Assembly (NCBI GenBank): GCA_030611625.1 | Contig: JAUWPK010000232.1 | Location: 1-6,156 of the forward strand | Reading direction: 5' to 3' | Origin: Promethearchaeum sp. | Lineage (GTDB): Archaea; Asgardarchaeota; Lokiarchaeia; Sigyniarchaeales; Promethearchaeaceae | DNA length: 6,156 bases | Part shown: one piece after another, positions 1 to 5,570 of the stretch | Layout of the letters: each line of letters begins with the position of its first letter | Numbering within the stretch: position 1 is the stretch's first letter | Position numbers and translations under genes: made by a program | Notes under the pieces: model-generated | What the model saw: the letters and a program-made list of their open reading frames with translations, nothing else | The model's database searches: none | Told to the model about the DNA's origin: nothing

Positions 1-44
1 ATAAGGGTCAATTTTTTAAGTCCCGTAGTTTATTTATAATTATA

Positions 45-818
45 ATGGTTAAAACGCATGATGATGGTCCCCAGGAGCAAAAAAAGCAGTTACGGGTTAG
101 AAAAAAAGAGCATACGAAACATGTAATTCTTGCTAAAGCCGAGATATTATTCGCCAAAAAACCATTAGAGGATGTGTCAATCGAAGACATTGCCGAGGCT
201 GCCTTCATAAGCCGGACAACGATCTATAATTATTTTAATAATAAAAATGCTATCTTCTTTGGGGTGGGAAATAAAGTCTTCCAGGAACTCAACCAACGTG
301 TTTCAGCAATGCTCGATCCCAAGATGACAGGGAAAGACCAAGTTCTCCGGCTCTGCGACCAATCTTTCAAAGACAGCACCAAAAACCCGATCATCCTCAA
401 AATTACAAATGAATATTTTGTACATACAGATAAATTGAATATCGCACCTGAAGCCGTAATGAATGAACTTAACACCAAATTAGGAATATCAAATTTGAAA
501 AAGCTGATCAATAATTCATCTACTTTCGAAGAATTTAATCTTGAAGAATTATTTGAAGAACCTTCCTACATCGAATTTGTGATCCGGTTGATGAGAAACG
601 GCTATTTATGGCAAAAAGCAATCACCAAGGGTCGGGAAGATAAAACAATTCAAAATACAATGGATAATGATGAATTAATGGAATATCTGAGTATTTTAAT
701 TAATGGTGTTTTATCCGAGATTAATTTAAGACGAACTATTAAGGATCGAGTCGGAATCACAAGAGATACCATTATGAATCGCACTTTAGCTCAAATTTCC
801 CACTTTCTTGATAACTAA
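45..818 (+). CDS. TetR/AcrR-family transcriptional regulator
   Basis: A 257-residue putative one-component regulator: an N-terminal DNA-binding domain followed by a helical ligand/dimerisation domain. The TetR_N helix-turn-helix lies at about residues 26-72, with the family pattern visible at 45-64 (SIEDIAEAAFISRTTIYNYF), followed by Asn-Asn-Lys where most members have the family's Lys-x-Lys/Glu turn. The remainder (about 75-257) is predicted helical and has no recognisable ligand signature, as is normal for the family. The length is slightly above the usual 190-230. A charged tail of about 25 residues precedes the domain. ATG 45 is the only start that keeps the DNA-binding domain whole, since no in-frame ATG, GTG or TTG occurs downstream before it. 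However, the frame has no stop between position 3 and 45, so a longer N-terminus starting outside the window is possible. No adjacent same-strand target gene is visible, so the regulon is unknown. Confidence 0.9.
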   Translation: MVKTHDDGPQEQKKQLRVRKKEHTKHVILAKAEILFAKKPLEDVSIEDIAEAAFISRTTIYNYFNNKNAIFFGVGNKVFQELNQRVSAMLDPKMTGKDQVLRLCDQSFKDSTKNPIILKITNEYFVHTDKLNIAPEAVMNELNTKLGISNLKKLINNSSTFEEFNLEELFEEPSYIEFVIRLMRNGYLWQKAITKGREDKTIQNTMDNDELMEYLSILINGVLSEINLRRTIKDRVGITRDTIMNRTLAQISHFLDN

Positions 819-826
819 TTACTTAC

Positions 827-840
827 ATTATTTTTTAAGT
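827..840 (+). terminator. T-rich terminator after the TetR gene
   Basis: Just after the TetR stop codon comes a run of six T (831-836) within an AT-rich stretch and without a GC-rich stem. Archaeal RNA polymerase commonly terminates at such oligo-T tracts. The location in a convergent gap supports the role. Inference from composition only. Confidence 0.45.
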
Positions 841-857
841 GTTCCTTTTGGATTAAA

Positions 858-898
858 TAAGAAGAAATAAAAAATAATAATTTGAAATCAATTATTAT
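858..898 (-). terminator. AT hairpin plus T-tract ending the minus-strand operon
   Basis: A perfect 9-bp inverted repeat (874-882 pairing with 890-898) with a 7-nt loop overlaps the radical SAM stop codon at 895-897. Read on the minus strand it is followed by a T-rich tract (complement of 858-873). The stem is all A/T, so it is weak as RNA, but the hairpin-plus-T layout at the 3' end of a four-gene unit and facing a convergent gene suits transcription termination. Confidence 0.5.
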
Positions 899-2073
899 CT
901 TAATTTCGATTTAATATTATTCATTATAGGAGTATATTCCCTGATTTGTGCACATTCGGGTTCTCGAAAGGGTAAAATTTCATATATTCCCGCTTTCACG
1001 CGATAATCATTCAGTAATTCCAAAAAATTTTCATCAGTTGATAAAAATGAAGGAAGATCTAATATTCCTTTTGATGGATTAAAATCTAGTTGGTCTTTTG
1101 GCATTTTGGAGTCATTCAATAGTGTATCATATAAGGTCTTAACTTCTTGAACTGAACCTTGTATTTGTAGGAATAATAAACAACCATCATCTGAAATTTC
1201 TTCATACTCTTTACGGATGTGATTTGCACGCCTTAAATATCTCTCCCTTATCTGAACACCATCTTTAACAGCAGCTGGGCAGAAGTGTATTGTTAAACCA
1301 CCTCGAGGACGAAATTCTTCTAAAAATCTTAAAGCATATCTTCTTGAACCATCAACTGCAGCAATTGAATTCTCTTCTAAATGGAAATTCCTTTTAATCA
1401 ATTCATTTTGATTAGGTGCACAAATTTCAAATTCATTTAAGTTTAAAAAATCTGCTCCAATCATATCAAGATGGTCTGCTAGCTTTAAGAGATACATAAA
1501 ATTCTCCTCTGTAGGTATAACTGGAACTTCTCCTGCAACGGTGTATTTTCGACCAGTTGCAAATTCTATCCTAAAGAAATTTTTTTCACTGGGATGAAAT
1601 CTGAGATCGTCCAAACCCGCAGCTTCTAATTTATTTGCCGTAACTACATCAAAATTCGTTCCTGATGTATATAAATGAATGTGGAAATCATCACCCATCT
1701 CAATTTTCATAGCCTGAATTATTGCTACTACCCTATCTCGTTTTGCTGGGGATGATAAAGGGTCTCCGCCAGTAAAACTCATACCTTTAGCGTCAATACT
1801 TTTTGCTTCATATACAAGTTTTTCAACCGTCTTTTTAATTGAGTTAAAATCTTTAATTGGAATTTCATCAGCAAAATGAGCGTTAGGAGATCTTCTCTCA
1901 GGTGATATCGGACAGTACCATTTACAATGTGAGGGATGGGCACAATCACCTCCCATGAAATATACTAATTTCATTCCTTTCATACATAAATCGCAACCGG
2001 TGGGCAATGATCCGACTACCCAACTGCCTGCTGCTTCTAAAATGGAATTTCTTTTATTTGGCGGTATTTTCAT
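895..2073 (-). CDS. Radical SAM protein related to pyruvate formate-lyase-activating enzyme (COG2108-like)
   Basis: Probably a radical S-adenosylmethionine enzyme of the archaeal group resembling pyruvate formate-lyase activators (COG2108-like by recognition, substrate unknown). Residue numbers here count from the GTG at 2076; the ATG at 2073 is codon 2 and is preferred as initiator. A Cys-x-x-Cys pair (C28, C31) precedes Lys-Gly and a hydrophobic strand. Then come C45, C51 and C55, followed by Pro-Ile-Ser, where the [4Fe-4S]-binding loop is expected. The spacing is CX5CX3C instead of the usual CX3CX2C. The SAM-binding GGDP motif is at 103-106, YTSGTN at 136-141, and a family-like C-terminal part includes C266 followed by Lys-Asp...Gln...Arg. 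The protein is soluble, about 392 residues, with no signal peptide. It is the last gene of the operon, 18-21 nt after the nucleotidyltransferase. The extra cysteines could bind a second cluster or a metal. The radical SAM fold is quite sure; the subfamily is less so. Confidence 0.82.
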   Translation of the reverse strand: MKIPPNKRNSILEAAGSWVVGSLPTGCDLCMKGMKLVYFMGGDCAHPSHCKWYCPISPERRSPNAHFADEIPIKDFNSIKKTVEKLVYEAKSIDAKGMSFTGGDPLSSPAKRDRVVAIIQAMKIEMGDDFHIHLYTSGTNFDVVTANKLEAAGLDDLRFHPSEKNFFRIEFATGRKYTVAGEVPVIPTEENFMYLLKLADHLDMIGADFLNLNEFEICAPNQNELIKRNFHLEENSIAAVDGSRRYALRFLEEFRPRGGLTIHFCPAAVKDGVQIRERYLRRANHIRKEYEEISDDGCLLFLQIQGSVQEVKTLYDTLLNDSKMPKDQLDFNPSKGILDLPSFLSTDENFLELLNDYRVKAGIYEILPFREPECAQIREYTPIMNNIKSKLR

Positions 2074-2094
2074 CACTTGATTTCTATATCTTTT

Positions 2095-2802
2095 TTATTT
2101 TCTATTCAATCTTCTTCTGATTAGTGGATTATGTCTTGCAATTTTACGCAATTCTTCCTCAATATTTTCATTAAGACCTATTTCTTTATTTAGAAATATT
2201 CCAGTTCTCCCAATTTTGTCTCTTCTTGTTAAAACTCTAATCCTTTGATCAATCATTGATTGAGATATTCCTAAAATTTTAGCAGCTTCATATTGGCGTT
2301 CAATTAAGGGACTTTCTTTATGTCCTTCTTCATCTGGTTCAATTAGGATTAAACTTTTGTTAACACCTGGAACCCTTATATTATCTAGTAATTCTTTGTG
2401 GTTTAAAGCCCCCCCAAACCTATAAAATTCAAAAGGTGAGGAAGTAAAGTCTGTTAATAATGATGTAATGCATATATCTCCTTCTAATTCAAAATGTGCT
2501 TTTATTATGTCGTTTGGTGTTGCTTGTATTAATTTTTTATGATTTAGGGTGAGATTAGTTTCATCCAAAAATAGTTCCACTCGATAGCTAGGGATTTGAG
2601 TAAATAGAATTATATCAATATCACTTTTTGGAGTTATATCACCCCGTGCTACAGAACCATAAGTAAGTGAATCAATTCCATGATGAGCAAAAACAGAAGT
2701 AACCTTTAAAGCATGTTTTCTTAAATTATCCAATAGTTTCAAGTGTTCTGGGGGATATTTTACTATACCTTCACCTGTTCGATTAATTTTTACCCGACCC
2801 AT
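2095..2802 (-). CDS. MNT-type nucleotidyltransferase with C-terminal helix-turn-helix
   Basis: A 235-residue protein with a polymerase-beta-like nucleotidyltransferase core. The signature is intact: G49-S50 then R53-G54, followed by the metal-binding pair D61-x-D63 (DIDI); D109 in Glu-Gly-Asp-Ile is a candidate third acidic residue. The C-terminal third (about 169-205) reads as a helix-turn-helix (EAAKILGISQSMIDQRIRVL) with a following wing-like segment, so the protein may bind nucleic acid or sense it. Such fusions are known among uncharacterised archaeal nucleotidyltransferases (COG2413-like; assignment by recognition only). The expected chemistry is transfer of a nucleotide from NTP to RNA, protein or a small molecule; the acceptor is unknown. 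Its ATG lies 11 nt downstream of the preceding gene's stop. A weak GGTAAT element sits 3 nt before the ATG. A toxin-antitoxin MNT role is less likely, because no HEPN partner is adjacent and the protein is larger than minimal MNTs. Confidence 0.85.
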   Translation of the reverse strand: MGRVKINRTGEGIVKYPPEHLKLLDNLRKHALKVTSVFAHHGIDSLTYGSVARGDITPKSDIDIILFTQIPSYRVELFLDETNLTLNHKKLIQATPNDIIKAHFELEGDICITSLLTDFTSSPFEFYRFGGALNHKELLDNIRVPGVNKSLILIEPDEEGHKESPLIERQYEAAKILGISQSMIDQRIRVLTRRDKIGRTGIFLNKEIGLNENIEEELRKIARHNPLIRRRLNRK

Positions 2803-2813
2803 AATATTACCAT

Positions 2814-3773
2814 TTATCTTTTGTTCTGTTCAATTTTTTTAATTTCTCGTAGGATAACTCCAAGTACAATTGTTTCATTCCTGAAAAATGCCCAATTACC
2901 TTGGGTGAATTGGGATACATCGTTTTTAGATATTCTTAGATAATTTTTCTGATAATTTATCAGGTTTTTCTCACCGTCTTTTGATAACCAAGATTGACTG
3001 GGTTGAATAAAATGGATTTTTTTCGGAGCATTATTAGAAATTGTTGACTTATCATTTATAATTGGATTATTGGCAATACTATTAAAAACTGGGGAGGATT
3101 TTTTATAAATTTTTTTTCTATATATAATGAATCGTAATTTGGAAAACCAAATACCTGTAAATGGGATAATTTTCCAAATAGGTCTAATATCACTCCATTT
3201 CAAGGTAGGACGGATTAGAATCCATGATATTTTTAAAAGATCTTTATTAATTGGTTGATTTTCATTAAATCCCAATAGTTTGAAAACCGGAAAAATGGAC
3301 CAATCAAATAAGATAACAGTTGAAAAATGTGCATCTATGAGAAATTTCTCAAAATTTGAACTAAATTTCGCTCCATCTATTTGATTTCTACAAAAATCTT
3401 GCACATTGTTTTTATCCAATAATACTACATCATGCCCTAACATAGTAATTGCGGTTGCTAAATGATTGCCCATTTTGATATTATCCATTAAAGGCGGGAT
3501 TAGTAAAATTCTATCATATCTTGGTGAATTTTCACTCTTTCTCTCTGTGTTTTCTACGGTTTCAAGAGGATTTGATTTATAATAAGTGTGGTACTTAATT
3601 CCATTATAATCCCACTCTCCCTCTCTTACATGACTAATTTTAATGGAACCCCAACGTGTCAATCTGCGAATAATCCGAATTAAAATTATAAGGAAAAGTA
3701 AAACAGCAATTTCAACCGGCATCCATTTAAACCAATCGATTTCAATCCATTTAAAAAGAATTGTCAAAAACAT
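2814..3773 (-). CDS. Membrane-anchored protein of unknown function, possibly a degenerate alpha/beta-hydrolase fold
   Basis: I do not recognise this 319-residue protein. One strongly hydrophobic helix at about residues 19-35, followed by an Arg-rich stretch (33-40), predicts a single N-terminal membrane anchor with the bulk on the cytoplasmic side by the positive-inside rule. After a charged linker (50-86), a beta-alpha core begins with ILLIPPLMDN (89-98), then GHDVVLLDKN (113-122) and a strand TVILFDWSIF (152-161). This order resembles the first strands and nucleophile elbow of alpha/beta hydrolases, with S159 at the elbow but without the Gly-x-Ser-x-Gly glycines. An Asn/Ser/Lys-rich region (225-250) looks like a disordered linker. 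The C-terminus holds aromatic-rich FIQPSQSWLS (255-264) and GNWAFFRNE (292-300), with no obvious catalytic His. It is the second gene of the operon, 23 nt after the GNAT gene and 11 nt before the nucleotidyltransferase. The ORF is clear; the fold suggestion is weak. Confidence 0.8.
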   Translation of the reverse strand: MFLTILFKWIEIDWFKWMPVEIAVLLFLIILIRIIRRLTRWGSIKISHVREGEWDYNGIKYHTYYKSNPLETVENTERKSENSPRYDRILLIPPLMDNIKMGNHLATAITMLGHDVVLLDKNNVQDFCRNQIDGAKFSSNFEKFLIDAHFSTVILFDWSIFPVFKLLGFNENQPINKDLLKISWILIRPTLKWSDIRPIWKIIPFTGIWFSKLRFIIYRKKIYKKSSPVFNSIANNPIINDKSTISNNAPKKIHFIQPSQSWLSKDGEKNLINYQKNYLRISKNDVSQFTQGNWAFFRNETIVLGVILREIKKIEQNKR

Positions 3774-3796
3774 ATCACTCTTAGTTTATTTATTAA

Positions 3797-4330
3797 TTAA
3801 TTATTGATTAAACTTGCTGGTTTTAGGGGAGGCAAGGTTTTAAAGAGGAGAGTTTGTCCCTCTTCATAATATTTTTTTAAAATTCCATTGTTCATTAATA
3901 GAATTTCTTGTTTATCCGAAGATAATGGTTTAAAACCCATGGATATATATGCATTCTCTGCCCAATCTGCTGATTTATTTACAAAAAGGCGTATTTCTTT
4001 TAATTGATCAGTTTTTGCACGCATTTCCAAGAATTGCATTATTCTCTTTCCATATCCTTTTCGATGAAACCCAAATTTTATATAAAAATAGCCGATATAT
4101 GCAAAATCTCCAAGATTTTGATAGGAACCCATTCCAACATATTCCTTATTATCTCTAACTAAATAAAATTCTCGATTAGGGAAATTCTGTTCTGCCCATT
4201 GCTTATTTACGAAATGTTCATTGTGATCTTCCGGAATTAAGAGAATTTGTTCATACAATTTATAATTACTATTAATTATTTCCCGAATTTCATCCATTAA
4301 TGAAATTGAAGCACGAATTATTGAAAACAT
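3797..4330 (-). CDS. GNAT-family N-acetyltransferase
   Basis: A 177-residue protein covering one GNAT domain, which transfers an acetyl group from acetyl-CoA to an amine. Motif A, the CoA pyrophosphate loop, is seen at 81-102, with the core R90-x-G92-x-G94 pattern (RKGYGK; family consensus Q/R-x-x-G-x-G/A). Motif B follows at 114-133, with Asn-Lys-Ser...Ala-Glu-Asn-Ala-Tyr...Met-Gly-Phe, the usual alpha4-beta7 end of the fold. The N-terminus begins with the typical beta-strand pattern (IIRAS) straight after the start, supporting ATG 4330 over the internal Met12. The substrate cannot be deduced; protein N-terminal, polyamine, antibiotic or metabolite acetylation are all possible. It is the first gene of the minus-strand four-gene operon and diverges from TFB across a 263-nt regulatory region. 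No transmembrane segment is seen. Confidence 0.88.
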   Translation of the reverse strand: MFSIIRASISLMDEIREIINSNYKLYEQILLIPEDHNEHFVNKQWAEQNFPNREFYLVRDNKEYVGMGSYQNLGDFAYIGYFYIKFGFHRKGYGKRIMQFLEMRAKTDQLKEIRLFVNKSADWAENAYISMGFKPLSSDKQEILLMNNGILKKYYEEGQTLLFKTLPPLKPASLINN

Positions 4331-4513
4331 TTTTTCTATGTAAATAAAGTTTTACAAATTACAAAAATTTAATTAAGCTCATTTATTTTATCAGAATATT
4401 TCTTATTTCAACAATTTCCTATTTATTTTAAAAAATTACAAAAATCCAAAGGTTGTGGGAAATTAGTGGGGAAATATGTGTGGACTACAAGCAATTAAAT
4501 AGAACTTGCGATC

Positions 4514-4523
4514 AAATATAATT
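4514..4523 (+). promoter_or_regulatory. Candidate TATA box for TFB
   Basis: The sequence AAATATAATT is the best TATA-like element upstream of the TFB start. With the archaeal spacing of about 25 nt from the TATA centre, transcription would begin near 4543-4546, giving a leader of roughly 50 nt that begins within the phased repeat block. No TATA-like element lies at the position needed for a leaderless transcript (about 4568), so TFB is predicted to have a 5' leader. Confidence 0.45.
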
Positions 4524-4533
4524 GTTCAACTTT

Positions 4534-4574
4534 TTTCAACCAAATTTCAACCAAATTTCACCGAATTTCACCAG
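4534..4574 (+). repeat. Four tandem 9-11 nt TTTCAMC-type repeats in the TFB leader/promoter
   Basis: Four head-to-tail units are visible: TTTCAACCAAA (4534-4544), the identical TTTCAACCAAA (4545-4555), TTTCACCGAA (4556-4565) and TTTCACCAG (4566-4574). The 10-11 nt period equals one DNA helical turn, so all units face the same side of the helix. They overlap the predicted transcription start and leader of TFB. This fits a cooperative regulator-binding site, or an element acting in the RNA leader; the binder is unknown. Confidence 0.65.
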
Positions 4575-4593
4575 TCCTATAGGTTAAAAAACC

Positions 4594-5502
4594 ATGATAA
4601 TGAATTCTTTTCCAAGCACAGAAAAATGCTGCACAGAGCCAGATATTATCGCCACAGATGATGGATTCATAGTTTGCAGAAACTGCGGAGTAGTTATTTC
4701 ACAAGAACTTGTATCAACAGAAAGGAGAGCTTACACTGCAGATGAAGTCAGAAGTCGCAGGCGCACAGAACCTCGTTGGAGAACTTATGGTCCAAGAACT
4801 ATTATCGGTCTAAACAAGGTTGATTCTAAGGGTCATCACCTTGATTCAAAAAAAACCCAACTATTTAACAGGTTATCTAAGATTCAGGGTTCGCTAATCA
4901 ATTCAATCGAGAGAAATTTCTGGGAAAGTAAACCTAAACTCACAAACCTATGCCTCAAACTTCAAATTCCTAGTTTTGTCCAAGAATCCGCTTGGAGCAT
5001 ATATACACAAGTAGCCAAAAAGAAACTAACAATGGGGCGTAGCATCGAATCTTTCGTCACAGCATCGCTTTATGCGGCTATACGCATCCATAATTTTCCT
5101 CGGTTGTTGGAAGAATTGGTAGATGTTGCCATTATCTCAATTCGCTCCGTGCATAGGTCTTTAGGTTTGATAGTGAGATTGGTTCTTCCGGAAATGGGAT
5201 TGAAATATAAGCCGATATCTCCAAACCCCTTAATATATCGTTTCGGAGCGGAATTAAACCTTTCAATCAAAACTCAAAGACATGCTTACGATCTATTGAA
5301 AACTGCATCTAATAAAGGGTTGGCAAAAATGGGCAAAGATCCCAAAGGAATAGCTGCTGCAGTGCTCTATTTAGCGTCAAAGAACAAGGGAGAGAAAAGG
5401 ACACAAACCCAAATTGCTTCTATTGCCAGAATTACCGAAGTGACCTTACGAACACGCGCAAAACAGATCAGAAATAAACTGCAAAATATTCCCACTAAGT
5501 GA
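4594..5502 (+). CDS. tfb: Transcription initiation factor B (TFB, TFIIB homologue)
   Basis: A 302-residue general transcription factor that joins TBP at the TATA box and recruits RNA polymerase. All domains are visible: N-terminal zinc ribbon (about 12-34, C12 and C28-x-x-C31-Gly), B-reader (about 43-63, including AYTADEV and a run of Arg), B-linker (GPRTIIG, 66-72), first cyclin repeat (about 100-190, with the diagnostic GRSIESFVTASLYAAIR at 148-164) and second cyclin repeat (about 205-297, with GKDPKGIAAAVLYLA at 247-261). Its C-terminal HTH at 269-297, with the conserved Thr-Glu-Val-Thr, would contact the BRE. The length is normal for the family. The first zinc-binding pair is unusual: Cys-Cys-Thr-Glu, where eukaryotic TFIIB has Cys-x-x-His and most archaea have Cys-x-x-Cys. 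ATG 4594 (codon 1) and ATG 4600 (codon 3) are equally possible starts, and no Shine-Dalgarno is seen. Very confident as TFB; whether it is the main or an alternative paralogue is unknown. Confidence 0.97.
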   Translation: MIMNSFPSTEKCCTEPDIIATDDGFIVCRNCGVVISQELVSTERRAYTADEVRSRRRTEPRWRTYGPRTIIGLNKVDSKGHHLDSKKTQLFNRLSKIQGSLINSIERNFWESKPKLTNLCLKLQIPSFVQESAWSIYTQVAKKKLTMGRSIESFVTASLYAAIRIHNFPRLLEELVDVAIISIRSVHRSLGLIVRLVLPEMGLKYKPISPNPLIYRFGAELNLSIKTQRHAYDLLKTASNKGLAKMGKDPKGIAAAVLYLASKNKGEKRTQTQIASIARITEVTLRTRAKQIRNKLQNIPTK

Positions 5503-5505
5503 TTC

Positions 5506-5530
5506 GAACTAATAGTTCTATGCTTTTTTT
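5506..5530 (+). terminator. Hairpin plus T7 tract after TFB
   Basis: Four bases after the TFB stop there is a near-perfect palindrome, GAACTAATAGTTC (5506-5518), followed by a 5-nt gap and seven T (5524-5530). The layout fits an intrinsic-style terminator, and the T-run alone could stop archaeal polymerase. The palindrome also lies about 23 nt upstream of the next gene's TATA box, so an operator role is an alternative. Confidence 0.55.
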
Positions 5531-5540
5531 CACCCAATGG

Positions 5541-5549
5541 TTTTATAAA
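5541..5549 (+). promoter_or_regulatory. TATA box of the MBL-fold gene, at leaderless spacing
   Basis: TTTTATAAA is a near-ideal archaeal TATA box. Its centre lies 25-26 nt before the A of ATG 5571, exactly where archaeal transcription starts, so the mRNA is predicted to begin at or within a base or two of the start codon. No Shine-Dalgarno is present in the 20 nt before the ATG, which agrees with leaderless translation. Confidence 0.7.
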
Positions 5550-5570
5550 CCGACAAATCAATTATTTTAC

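Larger units (their letters stand above)
4331..4593. promoter_or_regulatory. Divergent regulatory region between the GNAT operon and TFB
   Basis: This 263-nt gap carries no credible gene; its only small + strand ORF, at 4476, has 8 codons. It must hold the promoters of both the minus-strand operon and TFB. For the operon, AT-rich TATA candidates lie around 4341-4349 and 4366-4374; the latter would start RNA about 15 nt before ATG 4330. For TFB, see the TATA candidate at 4514-4523. A G-rich patch (4451-4482) and phased TTTCA repeats (4534-4574) stand out from the AT-rich background. Low base complexity makes the minus-strand promoter choice uncertain. Confidence 0.6.

Noticed and set aside
5..24. 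Imperfect inverted repeat GGGTC...GTCCC before the TetR gene
   Set aside because: Only a few of the potential pairs match, so it is neither a convincing operator nor a terminator stem.
895..2073. RiPP-maturase (SPASM-type) radical SAM with a precursor peptide nearby
   Set aside because: No C-terminal SPASM cysteine pattern is seen and no small precursor-like ORF occurs in the operon gaps, which are only 11-23 nt.
2095..2802. MNT antitoxin of a HEPN/MNT toxin-antitoxin pair
   Set aside because: The catalytic motif fits, but no HEPN-like partner (RX4-6H helical protein) is adjacent, the protein has an extra HTH domain, and it sits in an unrelated enzyme operon.
3949..4158. Small + strand ORF opposite the GNAT gene
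   Set aside because: It is fully antisense to the conserved GNAT motifs A and B and has no family resemblance or promoter; a shadow of the real gene.
4476..4502. Short + strand ORF (8 codons, starting Met-Cys-Gly-Leu) upstream of TFB
   Set aside because: It lies upstream of the TFB TATA candidate, has no ribosome-binding site, and its length is expected by chance.
5500..5518. Minus-strand sequence resembling a tRNA T-arm (AGTTCGAATC)
   Set aside because: The T-loop-like TTCGAAT is present but the flanking bases do not form a 5-bp T stem, and no acceptor, D or anticodon arm can be found. It is better explained by the TFB stop region and the GAACTAATAGTTC palindrome. No att-site duplication is visible either.
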